Shown here: positions 57,201 through 64,000 of the stretch, piece by piece | Position numbering within the stretch: the stretch's first letter is position 1 | Layout: each line of letters begins with the position of its first letter | DNA from: Devosia crocina | GTDB lineage: Bacteria; Pseudomonadota; Alphaproteobacteria; Rhizobiales; Devosiaceae | Length of the DNA: 64,000 bases | Assembly: GCF_900116545.1 (NCBI RefSeq) | Contig: NZ_FPCK01000001.1 | Coordinates: forward strand, 1,550,001-1,614,000 | Direction of reading: 5' to 3' | Made by a program: the position numbers and the translations under genes | The notes under the pieces: model-generated | The model's input: only the letters and a program-made list of their open reading frames with translations | Databases searched by the model: none | Told to the model about the DNA's origin: nothing

Positions 57201-57251
57201 AGCATTTTTTTAATGCTCGAAAAAATAAGTCGCATGTCGGCTCGGGACATG
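57201..57251. promoter_or_regulatory. Two palindromes, candidate ROK operators
   Basis: AGCATT-N5-AATGCT (57201-57217) and CATGTC-N7-GACATG (57233-57251) are both perfect dyads in the 137-base divergent xylF/ROK region. The location fits repressor sites controlling xylFHG and the ROK gene. Binding is inferred. Confidence 0.5.
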
Positions 57252-57267
57252 TCAACGTCAATCTGTG

Positions 57268-58575
57268 ATGTCGAATGATATCCTGTTGCGAGGTCGCGGA
57301 CGCTTTGCTGCCTTGGACATTATACGAGGAGTTTGCCTCTTGACGCGATCCGTCAGCGATAGCGACAGCGTGCGGCGCATGAACCGTGGCCTGGTTCTTG
57401 CGGCTCTTCGTTTGGAAGGCGCGCAGTCGCGAACCGCGCTGGCTGGAACGACGGGGCTGAGCCATGCCAGCATAACAGCGATCATGTCTGATCTGCTGGT
57501 TCAAGGTCTTGTTGCGGAGCTTGCTGCCGACAAGCCGGACAGTCGCGCCAGAGGCCGCCCTGCAACGCTCGTGAACTTCGAGCGAAGGGCTGCGCATGCC
57601 GCCCTTTTCGAGGTTGATGTCAATCGCGTGCGCCTATCGTTAGTGGACTACGGGGGGGTGCTTGTCGATAGGATGGAAACGGCTGTCTCTACGACCACAT
57701 TTACCACGCAGTCTCCGCACCTCTTTCTTGTCGATCGCCTCAAAGCCCTGATAGCGCGCACGCCGGCAGCGGGTGCCTCGTTGCGGCGCGTTGCCATTTC
57801 GGTTCAGGGCATGCTCGACCGGCATGGAAAGGACTTGCTATGGTCGCCGATCAAGGGGCTGGTGCGAAGCGGCGTTGCCGATGCCATGGCGGGTTCGTTG
57901 GATCTTCCGGTTTCGATCTATAAGCGTGGACGTCTGCTTGCCGAGGGGGTGCGCTGGTCCAATCCAGCCCTGCATGACGCCAGTGTCGCCTCCGTATTCG
58001 TGGGGTCCACCGTAGCGATGGGGATGACCTTTCGCGGACAGCTGATGGGCCGGGGAGACGAAGGTGCCACCGAGTTCGGGCATATGAACCACACACCGAA
58101 CGGCGCACTTTGCCGCTGTGGACTGCGCGGTTGCATCGAGGCATACGCGGCAGATTATGGTGTTCTTCGAAACGCCTACTCGGTTCCCGAAACCGCTGCG
58201 CCCGCCGCTGCCGTACCTCCACAACAATACGAGGCCTTGATCCAACGTGCGGAGGCGGGGGACCGCGCCGCCATACATGCGTTCAATCTTGCGGGCAGAG
58301 CCATAGGCTTTGGTCTGAGCCGTATGATGGCAATCGTCGATCCAAGCCATGTGCTGATCGTTGGGCCGGGCGCGAAAGCACTGCACCTGATGCGTCCCGA
58401 AATCCATTCCGCCATCAGCGTTTCCCTTGTCGGCAGCATCATCGGCTTGCCGGATATAAGCGGGATGCGCGACGAGTCGGAGCCGATATTCCGAGGCCTT
58501 CTGATGAAGACCTTGAGCGATATCGATCAGAGCTTCGCCGCTCTTCCGTCCTCCTCGCGTGCTGCTTCCGCTTAG
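57268..58575 (+). CDS. ROK family transcriptional regulator (XylR/NagC-like)
   Basis: The 435-residue protein has an N-terminal winged helix-turn-helix near residues 38-90 ([40 protein letters not shown]) and a ROK sugar-binding domain with [14 protein letters not shown] and the zinc motif [13 protein letters not shown], that is CxCGxxGCxE. The start could be GTG 57265, ATG 57268 or a later codon. Divergence from xylFHG makes it the probable sugar-responsive repressor of that operon. Confidence 0.9.
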   Translation: MSNDILLRGRGRFAALDIIRGVCLLTRSVSDSDSVRRMNRGLVLAALRLEGAQSRTALAGTTGLSHASITAIMSDLLVQGLVAELAADKPDSRARGRPATLVNFERRAAHAALFEVDVNRVRLSLVDYGGVLVDRMETAVSTTTFTTQSPHLFLVDRLKALIARTPAAGASLRRVAISVQGMLDRHGKDLLWSPIKGLVRSGVADAMAGSLDLPVSIYKRGRLLAEGVRWSNPALHDASVASVFVGSTVAMGMTFRGQLMGRGDEGATEFGHMNHTPNGALCRCGLRGCIEAYAADYGVLRNAYSVPETAAPAAAVPPQQYEALIQRAEAGDRAAIHAFNLAGRAIGFGLSRMMAIVDPSHVLIVGPGAKALHLMRPEIHSAISVSLVGSIIGLPDISGMRDESEPIFRGLLMKTLSDIDQSFAALPSSSRAASA

Positions 58576-58590
58576 GAGCTTGAGCAGACC

Positions 58591-60477
58591 CTAGATTTTC
58601 AACCAGTCGTAGAGTTGATCGGCGAGAGCCGGTGGCTCGTACTCTCCGCCATGCAGAACGACTTCAGGGGTAAGCGGAGCCTCGAAGGGGCTGTCGATAC
58701 CCGTGAAATTCTTGATCTCGCCTCTGCGCGCTTTGGCGTAAAGTCCCTTGGGATCGCGGCTTTCTGCTACCTTCAACGAGGTGTCCACGTAGACTTCGGT
58801 AAAGCGAATGTCTCCTGCAATCTCACGCGCCAGCCGACGCTCTTTCTCGAATGGCGAAATGAAGGAGACTAGGACGATCAGTCCGGCGTCAGCCATCAAT
58901 CTGGCAACCTCCGCAACACGGCGGATGTTTTCAACGCGCGCCGCTTCGGTAAAGCCGAGATCCTTGTTGAGCCCATGACGAACGTTGTCTCCGTCAAGGA
59001 TATAGCAATGCCGCCCCTCGGCCGTGAGTCGTTTCTCGAGAAGGTTCGCGATCGTCGACTTGCCCGAGCCGGAGAGCCCGGTGAACCATACAATCTGCGG
59101 CTCCTGCCCCTTCATGCCAGCCCGAACCTGCTTGTTCACGTCAAAATTCTGGTAGGTCAGGTTCTGTGCACGGCGCAGGCCGAATTCGATCGTTCCCGCG
59201 CCTAAGGTAGCATTGGATAAGCGATCGATCAGGATAAAGCCGCCGGTCAGAGCGTTCTGGGCATAAGAGTCGAAAGCGATGGCCCGATCCGTGGCGAACG
59301 TGACGGTGCCGACTTCGTTGAGGTCAAGCTTGTTCGCCGCAGCCTGTTCGAGCGTATTCACATTCGTGCGGAATTTTATGTCGGTTATCGTGGCCGGCAC
59401 AGTTTGAGCGCCGATCTTGAGAAGATATGACCGCCCTTGAAAAGCTGGGCTCTCATTCATCCAGATGAGCTTAGCCTGAAACTGGTTGGAAAATTCCGGC
59501 ACAGCTTGCGGATGCGCGAGGACGTCACCCCGTGATATGTCGACCTCTCGGTCCAGCACCAAAGTAATCGCCTGCCCCGCCGCTGCCCGGGTGAGATCGC
59601 CATCCATAGTGACAATCCTGGCGATCTTCGCCGGTTTGCGGGAGGCCGCCACCAGTACTTCATCGCCCACCTTGACTTCGCCCGAGGCCAGTGTGCCGGA
59701 AAAGCCCCGGAAATCGAGATTGGGGCGATTGACCCACTGTACGGGGAAGCGCAACGGAAGGTCGGCCTTATCTCGGGCGACCTCGATGCTTTCGAGGTAG
59801 GGCACGAGGGGCGAGCCTTTGAACCAGGACATACGCTCGCTTGATGTAAGGATGTTGTCACCACGCAATGCCGATACTGGAACGGCTGCAAAGGTCTGGA
59901 ATCCGAGATTTTGAGCAAAGACGCGATAATCGGCTTCGGTGCGATCGAACACTTCCTGGCTGTATTCAACCAGATCGATCTTGTTGACGACCAGCACGAC
60001 GTGCTTCACCCCGACAAGAGAGAGGATGAAACTATGGCGCCGTGTCTGCGTGAGCAGCCCTTTGCGGGCATCCACCAGCAGAAGCGCGAGATCAGCGTTC
60101 GACGCGCCCGTCGCCATGTTGCGGGTATATTGTTCATGCCCCGGAGTATCCGCGACGATAAATTTGCGCTTGTCGGTTGAAAAGAACCGATAAGCAACGT
60201 CGATGGTAATCCCCTGCTCCCTCTCTGCCGCAAGCCCATCGACCAGCAAGGAGAAGTCGATACCTTCATCGCCTACCGTACGGTTGTGGCTTTCTTTTTT
60301 GAGACTGGCCAGTTGATCGTCAAGGATAAGTTGGCTGTCATAGAGCAAGCGTCCGATCAGGGTCGACTTTCCGTCGTCGACACTGCCGCAGGTCAAGAAG
60401 CGCAAAAGCGACTTTTCAGTCTGCTGCGCGAGCCATAGGTCAAGGCTGGTATCCGGGGTGGCAATAGCGAGCGTCAT
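58591..60477 (-). CDS. cysNC: Sulfate adenylyltransferase subunit 1 / APS kinase fusion
   Basis: The 628-residue bifunctional protein combines the GTPase subunit of ATP sulfurylase (residues 1 to about 440; GSVDDGKSTLIGRLL, DTPGHEQYTRNM, NKIDL) with APS kinase (about 450-628; [31 protein letters not shown]). With CysD it converts sulfate to APS, then PAPS. It follows cysD by one base. The fused form is the CysN/C or NodQ type of rhizobia. No PAPS/APS reductase is in the window. Confidence 0.96.
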   Translation of the reverse strand: MTLAIATPDTSLDLWLAQQTEKSLLRFLTCGSVDDGKSTLIGRLLYDSQLILDDQLASLKKESHNRTVGDEGIDFSLLVDGLAAEREQGITIDVAYRFFSTDKRKFIVADTPGHEQYTRNMATGASNADLALLLVDARKGLLTQTRRHSFILSLVGVKHVVLVVNKIDLVEYSQEVFDRTEADYRVFAQNLGFQTFAAVPVSALRGDNILTSSERMSWFKGSPLVPYLESIEVARDKADLPLRFPVQWVNRPNLDFRGFSGTLASGEVKVGDEVLVAASRKPAKIARIVTMDGDLTRAAAGQAITLVLDREVDISRGDVLAHPQAVPEFSNQFQAKLIWMNESPAFQGRSYLLKIGAQTVPATITDIKFRTNVNTLEQAAANKLDLNEVGTVTFATDRAIAFDSYAQNALTGGFILIDRLSNATLGAGTIEFGLRRAQNLTYQNFDVNKQVRAGMKGQEPQIVWFTGLSGSGKSTIANLLEKRLTAEGRHCYILDGDNVRHGLNKDLGFTEAARVENIRRVAEVARLMADAGLIVLVSFISPFEKERRLAREIAGDIRFTEVYVDTSLKVAESRDPKGLYAKARRGEIKNFTGIDSPFEAPLTPEVVLHGGEYEPPALADQLYDWLKI

Positions 60478-60478
60478 C

Positions 60479-61384
60479 TCAGAAATAGCCTTCCTGCTTC
60501 TTTTTTTCCATCGAGGCGGCAGAGTCGCTGTCGATCAGGCGCCCCTCGCGTTCCGAAGTGCGGCTTGCCTGCATTTCCATGATGATCGAAGGGAGGTCTG
60601 CGGCCGTCGATCGAATAGCTCCGGTCAGCGGATAGCACCCAAGGGTTCTGAACCGCACCATTTCAAGCCGCGGCTGCTCGCCGGGCCCGAGCGGCAGTCG
60701 CTCGTCGTCAACCATGACCAGTGTGCCCGAGCGGTCCACCACCGGTCGGGATTTGGCGAAATAGAGTGGCACAATAGGAATGTTCTCGGCGTAGATATAT
60801 GTCCAGACATCGAGCTCGGTCCAGTTCGAGATCGGGAACACGCGCATGCTTTCGCCGGGGTTGAGGCGGGTATTGAATGTGCGCCAGAGTTCTGGCCGCT
60901 GGTTTTTGGGGTCCCAGGCGTGTGCGGCATTGCGATGAGAAAAGACGCGTTCCTTGGCCCGCGATTTTTCCTCGTCCCGCCGTGCCCCCCCGATGGCGGC
61001 ATCATACCGCCCAGCACTCAGCGCCTGACGCAAGGCAGCCGTCTTCATGATATCGGTGTAGCGCGATGAGCCATGGTCGAACGGGTTGATCCCGTCACGC
61101 ACGCCATCGGCATTGGTGTGGCTGATCAGATCGAAGCCATAGTCTTCAGCTGTCTGATCGCGGAATGCGATCATCTCTTTGAATTTGAAGGTGGTGTCGA
61201 CATGCAGAAGCGGGAACGGGATCTTGCTCGGAAAGAACGCCTTTCGCGCCAGGTGCAGCAGAACACTCGAGTCCTTGCCGATGGAATACATCATGACGGG
61301 ACGCTCGAAAGACGCTGCGACTTCCCGGAAGATTTCGATGCTCTCGGCTTCCAGGGTCTGCAGATGTGTAAGGCGGTTCGTCAC
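60479..61384 (-). CDS. cysD: Sulfate adenylyltransferase subunit 2
   Basis: The 301-residue protein is the ATP-pyrophosphatase half of ATP sulfurylase, with the PP-loop [19 protein letters not shown] near residue 31, [16 protein letters not shown], and the C-terminal [20 protein letters not shown]. It heads the cysD-cysNC operon. The 296 bases upstream contain no recognised riboswitch or CysB-type site that I can support. Confidence 0.96.
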   Translation of the reverse strand: MTNRLTHLQTLEAESIEIFREVAASFERPVMMYSIGKDSSVLLHLARKAFFPSKIPFPLLHVDTTFKFKEMIAFRDQTAEDYGFDLISHTNADGVRDGINPFDHGSSRYTDIMKTAALRQALSAGRYDAAIGGARRDEEKSRAKERVFSHRNAAHAWDPKNQRPELWRTFNTRLNPGESMRVFPISNWTELDVWTYIYAENIPIVPLYFAKSRPVVDRSGTLVMVDDERLPLGPGEQPRLEMVRFRTLGCYPLTGAIRSTAADLPSIIMEMQASRTSEREGRLIDSDSAASMEKKKQEGYF

Positions 61385-61620
61385 GGATAAGCACCTTCAA
61401 GCAAGGGCGCAAAGCTCGGCGCCATTGTCATTAGGTACTTGGATCGCCGCGTCACCAGCAAGGGTGAAAGCCCCGGATTTTCTGGGCGTTTCGGTTCCAA
61501 AGGCAAATTTGTGCGGTCTTGCCGCCCGTCGTGCCAAGCGCATTCATCCCCTGAGCTTCCGAGGTTACCGCTATCCGTTTCCCGCCGCTCTCACGCAAAA
61601 AAAATTCTCAGTCGGTGATA

Positions 61621-61644
61621 CACCGGTTTGCACCGGAACCGGTG
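61621..61644. repeat. Inverted repeat before the small acidic gene
   Basis: CACCGGTT (61621-61628) and AACCGGTG (61637-61644) form a perfect eight-base dyad around CACCGG-containing loop sequence, 37 bases before the ATG at 61681. It may be an operator or an mRNA hairpin. Confidence 0.4.
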
Positions 61645-61680
61645 GTGTGCTCGCGGGTTAGCAAAGAGAAGGAGACCACA

Positions 61681-61845
61681 ATGACACAGCACGACTCCAA
61701 GCCCGCGCCGCTGGAAACCGAGGATGGCGAGCAGATGGACGATAATGTCGACGATCTTGGCAATAAGGATGGCGACGGTAAACTGGACCAGCCCACCACT
61801 CCCAAGGACAAAGATCAGCCGCGGCCAGGGAAATCCCCAGCCTGA
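61681..61845 (+). CDS. Small acidic hypothetical protein
   Basis: A GAAGGAGA ribosome site precedes an ATG opening a 54-codon frame. The product is very hydrophilic, rich in Asp, Gln, Lys and Pro, with a DGEQMDDNVDDLGNKDGDG core and a Pro/Lys tail, and no hydrophobic segment; it should be disordered. No family recognised. It lies between cysD and tRNA-Thr. Confidence 0.6.
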   Translation: MTQHDSKPAPLETEDGEQMDDNVDDLGNKDGDGKLDQPTTPKDKDQPRPGKSPA

Positions 61846-61907
61846 AGACACGCTTTCATCCATTCTCCTTGCGTCCCACCACGACCCAATGCTAAACGCC
61901 CGCCTGT

Positions 61908-61983
<76 letters not shown>

Positions 61984-62147
61984 TGAATTTCACAACACAC
62001 TCAATCACTTAGGTCGGCGCCGGCACTAGCGCCAGGCGCAGCCATGTTGCGTTCGTGTTGCACTTAGATACCCAGCATTTCCGGGCTTTTCTCGACACCC
62101 CCGGCGAATCCATGCGACATGGACGCGACATGCACACGGGGCACTGC

Positions 62148-62414
62148 ATGACTGACAGCGCTGACGACGACGAGCATAATGGACCTCTGACGATGGTGGC
62201 CGCCGTCACGCTGTCGTCGAGCGCCATTCTGGCAGCCCTCGTCCAGTCGCTTCACGACAAGGGTCTACTGTCGGGCGAGGAAACCGTCGAGGTCTATGAG
62301 CAGGCGTTGCTCCTGCTGGAGATGCAGCAAGCCGCTGCCGACAACGTACCGGGCTACGGCGAAGCAATGGATATTGCGCGTGAGTTGATCGAGCAGCACC
62401 TGAGGCCTGAATGA
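62148..62414 (+). CDS. Small conserved hypothetical protein
   Basis: The 88-residue acidic protein has a helical core with LVQSLHDKGLLSGEETVEVY and a C-terminal AMDIARELIEQHL. Similar small proteins occur in rhizobial accessory regions, but I cannot name a function. The frame is open to 62055; ATG 62148 is chosen because the upstream residues look non-homologous, though the ribosome site is weak. Its stop overlaps the next start by four bases (ATGA), so the two are coupled. Confidence 0.65.
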   Translation: MTDSADDDEHNGPLTMVAAVTLSSSAILAALVQSLHDKGLLSGEETVEVYEQALLLLEMQQAAADNVPGYGEAMDIARELIEQHLRPE

Positions 62415-62668
62415 GCACTCCTGCCCCACCGACCAAGTTGATCGTCTACCTTGCCTTTGTCCGTGATGAGGAAGGCGAACTTCAGCCGGCGTTCGATGCT
62501 CGTGAAGCTCAGTCAGAGGCAGCCGCCAAACAGCAGGCGCACCTCCTATGGTCCTCAGGCAAGTACGCCGGCGCGATCGCCTGGTGGCGCTCGGCCGACT
62601 TATTGAATGGTGAGTTTGGCGAGCCTGTTGTGCTGTTTTCTGAAGGCGAAGTTCCGGAGATGGATTGA
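62411..62668 (+). CDS. Small hypothetical protein
   Basis: The 85-residue product has a beta-rich start LIVYLAFVRDEEGELQPAF and a helical middle REAQSEAAAKQQAHLLW, ending in an acidic tail. No signal or membrane segment. It is translationally coupled to the preceding gene. Function unknown; probable accessory cargo of the tRNA-Thr region. A 19-codon frame follows at 62670-62729 but is too short to support. Confidence 0.6.
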   Translation: MSTPAPPTKLIVYLAFVRDEEGELQPAFDAREAQSEAAAKQQAHLLWSSGKYAGAIAWWRSADLLNGEFGEPVVLFSEGEVPEMD

Positions 62669-62765
62669 CATGGGCAAGCTGGTTGAAGGGATGACGCTCT
62701 GCCGGAGTACGCTTCAGTCGAAGGCTTGAGGGCGGTCCGCTAGAACCTGCAGCCGAGGCTTACGG

Positions 62766-63044
62766 ATGCCGAAAAAGATCACGCCACCTACGCTACCGGA
62801 AGGCTCCTGGCCACGACGGCTCAATCCTGATCTCGCTGCCGAATACATGTTCGAGCCGTCGGCTGAGGCGTTCCTGGCAAAGGTGGGCACCGTGTACCCC
62901 CTGCCTCAGATCGACGAGCCTGGGCGGCGTTTGTGGCTACGAGACAAGCTGGACGCAGTCCATTTCGTGAGAGCCGAACAGGATCTCCAAAACTTCATCG
63001 GCGGAATCAAGCGTCCGAGCTTCAACCGTAAGCGCAATGGCTAG
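62766..63044 (+). CDS. Excisionase/AlpA-like DNA-binding protein, copy 1
   Basis: The 92-residue protein reads GSWPRRLNPDLAAEYMF then EPSAEAFLAKVG, YPLPQ and RRLWLRDKLD, the plan of small MerR/AlpA-type winged helix-turn-helix proteins encoded by phages and integrative elements, with a helix-turn-helix followed by a wing that ends in the RxLWLRDxLD segment. About 60 percent of the core matches the next gene, so the two are tandem paralogs. A role as recombination directionality factor or repressor is inferred. Confidence 0.7.
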   Translation: MPKKITPPTLPEGSWPRRLNPDLAAEYMFEPSAEAFLAKVGTVYPLPQIDEPGRRLWLRDKLDAVHFVRAEQDLQNFIGGIKRPSFNRKRNG

Positions 63045-63276
63045 GCCACCAATCATACCTGTGGGCTCATGGCCCCGCCGCATGAACGCGGCGTATGCTG
63101 CCGGCTATGTCGGTGAACCCAGCGTGGAAGCATTCCTGGATCGGGTAGGAAGCGAATATCCGCAGCCCCGCGTGAACGAGGGGCGCCGCCGGCTCTGGCT
63201 GCGTGATGATCTGGACCGCGCCATTGGCGCGACAGACGAGGAAACCGGCTATCAGGATGCGGCCGATATCCTCTAA
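63037..63276 (+). CDS. Excisionase/AlpA-like DNA-binding protein, copy 2
   Basis: The 79-residue protein repeats the same plan as its neighbour: GSWPRRMNAAYAAGYVGEPS, VEAFLDRVG, YPQP and RRLWLRDDLDRAIG. Its start lies eight bases inside the end of copy 1, so the pair is coupled. The C-terminal acidic tail differs from copy 1. No integrase gene is visible between these genes and tRNA-Thr. Confidence 0.7.
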   Translation: MARPPIIPVGSWPRRMNAAYAAGYVGEPSVEAFLDRVGSEYPQPRVNEGRRRLWLRDDLDRAIGATDEETGYQDAADIL

Positions 63277-64000
63277 TGCCCCGAGAAGTCTGCATTGCTG
63301 CTAAAGCGATTTCTCCATCTGCTTCTCAATTTGCAATGGCAGGGCGGTGGACGAGTTTCCGGAAGCGCCAGCGTAACAGTCGATCGAGATCACCAACAGG
63401 TCGTAGATCGATGGCCGCAGTGCTTTTCCGGGCTGGCACGCCCAATCCCTACGCTGGGGCATTTGCCTGCCGGTGTCTCGCGCTGCCGGCGTAGCTGCGG
63501 GGCGGCCGAGTTGCAGCCACGCGAGGGAGTTTGCAGTCACGAGCTGGACCATTCAAAGCAATTCCATCAGAGACGGCCGTAGGCAGGCTGGGACCTCAGG
63601 TAGGCGCCCCGAAGGCAAGCAACGCCGCTCCCTAGCGCCAGCGGCCAGCGCGCGGGCCGCATCGAGGTGTTTAGGGACTGTAGACAGGTGCAGACGACAG
63701 GGGGCGGCACCCGACCGCAGATACGGGCGCAAGTTTTTCGGCAAAAAGCAGGGGGTTCAGCCCCAAGCCGTCTTTTCACTGCTTTTGTTACGGAATTTCC
63801 GCTGCTCGCTACAGTTGAGAGGGCTCGACGGCGTCACAAAGCTGCAAGATTTGATGTTTCATGCGCAATCATCGAGTGCTTCGAACTGACAAACCTGAAC
63901 GAGCGGGATGATCGGTAGCCGCAGAGCAATTCGACAGCACCCGGAAGCTCCTGTAACTGCTGAAGCAGCCCTCTGGAGACCTTCATGCGCCCAGTACTTC
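63277..64000. other. Accessory stretch without a supported gene
   Basis: Several overlapping frames are open on both strands but none has a good ribosome site, domain or consistent codon use. A minus-strand frame is open from the window edge to a stop at 63834, with an ATG at 63986, and could be the end of a gene lying outside. The stretch may be decayed mobile-element DNA. Confidence 0.4.

Noticed and set aside
61385..61620. Riboswitch or leader RNA before cysD
   Set aside because: No conserved SAM-riboswitch core or clear aptamer fold could be traced by eye.
63473..63889. 138-codon frame at the window end
   Set aside because: Arg/Ser-rich, no domain, no ribosome site, and overlapped by other equally open frames.
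61984..64000. Second copy of the tRNA-Thr 3' end (att site)
   Set aside because: I looked for the GGTTCGAACCC block and the acceptor end after the tRNA and did not find one in the window.

Overview
This is a chromosomal segment of a GC-rich alphaproteobacterium, most likely in the Hyphomicrobiales (Devosiaceae-like; order fairly sure, family a guess). The evidence is the core gene set and its order (dgt-argS-SPOR, scpAB-tatABC-serS-surE-LytM, yajC-secDF, popZ-valS, pcm-tolC), an ExoR-type Sel1 protein, GAAC-N7-GAAC LexA boxes of the alphaproteobacterial kind, and NDUFAF3/NDUFAF6-like proteins beside secDF. Almost all of it is ordinary housekeeping DNA; only the last 2 kb, after a tRNA-Thr gene, looks accessory.

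Layout: 1-6.5 kb carries purM-purN, a DMT permease, a proline-rich small protein, a REP-like inverted repeat, a minus-strand GNAT-GNAT-gatB-DUF1330 run and chorismate mutase. 6.6-12.8 kb carries gyrA, an ArsR/MFS pair and a divergent HxlR/qorB-like pair. 12.9-17.5 kb carries an RND/MMPL exporter, a secreted protein, dtd, a DUF454 protein and ssb. 17.5-24.7 kb has the divergent ssb/uvrA region with two LexA-box promoters, uvrA, two DUF1127-type mini-proteins, a DJ-1/PfpI protein and trmFO. 23.9-28.1 kb is the minus-strand yajC-secDF-Mth938-squalene/phytoene synthase-like cluster, with a terminator-like hairpin directly in front of secDF. 28.2-38.6 kb holds a DUF815 ATPase, then a long minus-strand run reading serine hydrolase-xth-scpA-scpB-tatA-tatB-tatC-serS-surE-LytM factor, with an ErpA-type protein at its head.

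38.7-43.9 kb is dgt-argS-SPOR on the plus strand. 44-52.6 kb is, on minus, exoR-like, valS-zntB, popZ, a pcm-like methyltransferase with tolC, and tRNA-Cys. 52.6-58.6 kb contains glutathione-dependent formaldehyde dehydrogenase, a xylose-type ABC importer (XylF, XylH and a single-domain XylG) and a divergent ROK repressor. 58.6-61.4 kb is cysD-cysNC for sulfate activation. From 61.7 kb come a small acidic protein, tRNA-Thr (TGT), two small hypotheticals and two tandem paralogous excisionase-like DNA-binding proteins, followed by about 700 bases with no convincing gene.

How the parts fit: purine synthesis, translation (gatB, serS, valS, argS, trmFO, dtd), DNA topology and repair (gyrA, ssb, uvrA, xth, dgt), chromosome and pole organisation (scpAB, popZ) and envelope export (secDF, tatABC, tolC, LytM, SPOR) dominate. 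I saw no large defence or biosynthetic system. The most interesting non-routine signals are the paired LexA-box promoters, the hairpin abutting the secDF ribosome site, the tandem excisionase-like genes beside tRNA-Thr, a Met at the GyrA position equivalent to E. coli Asp87, and signs of an inversion that may have removed nagZ.
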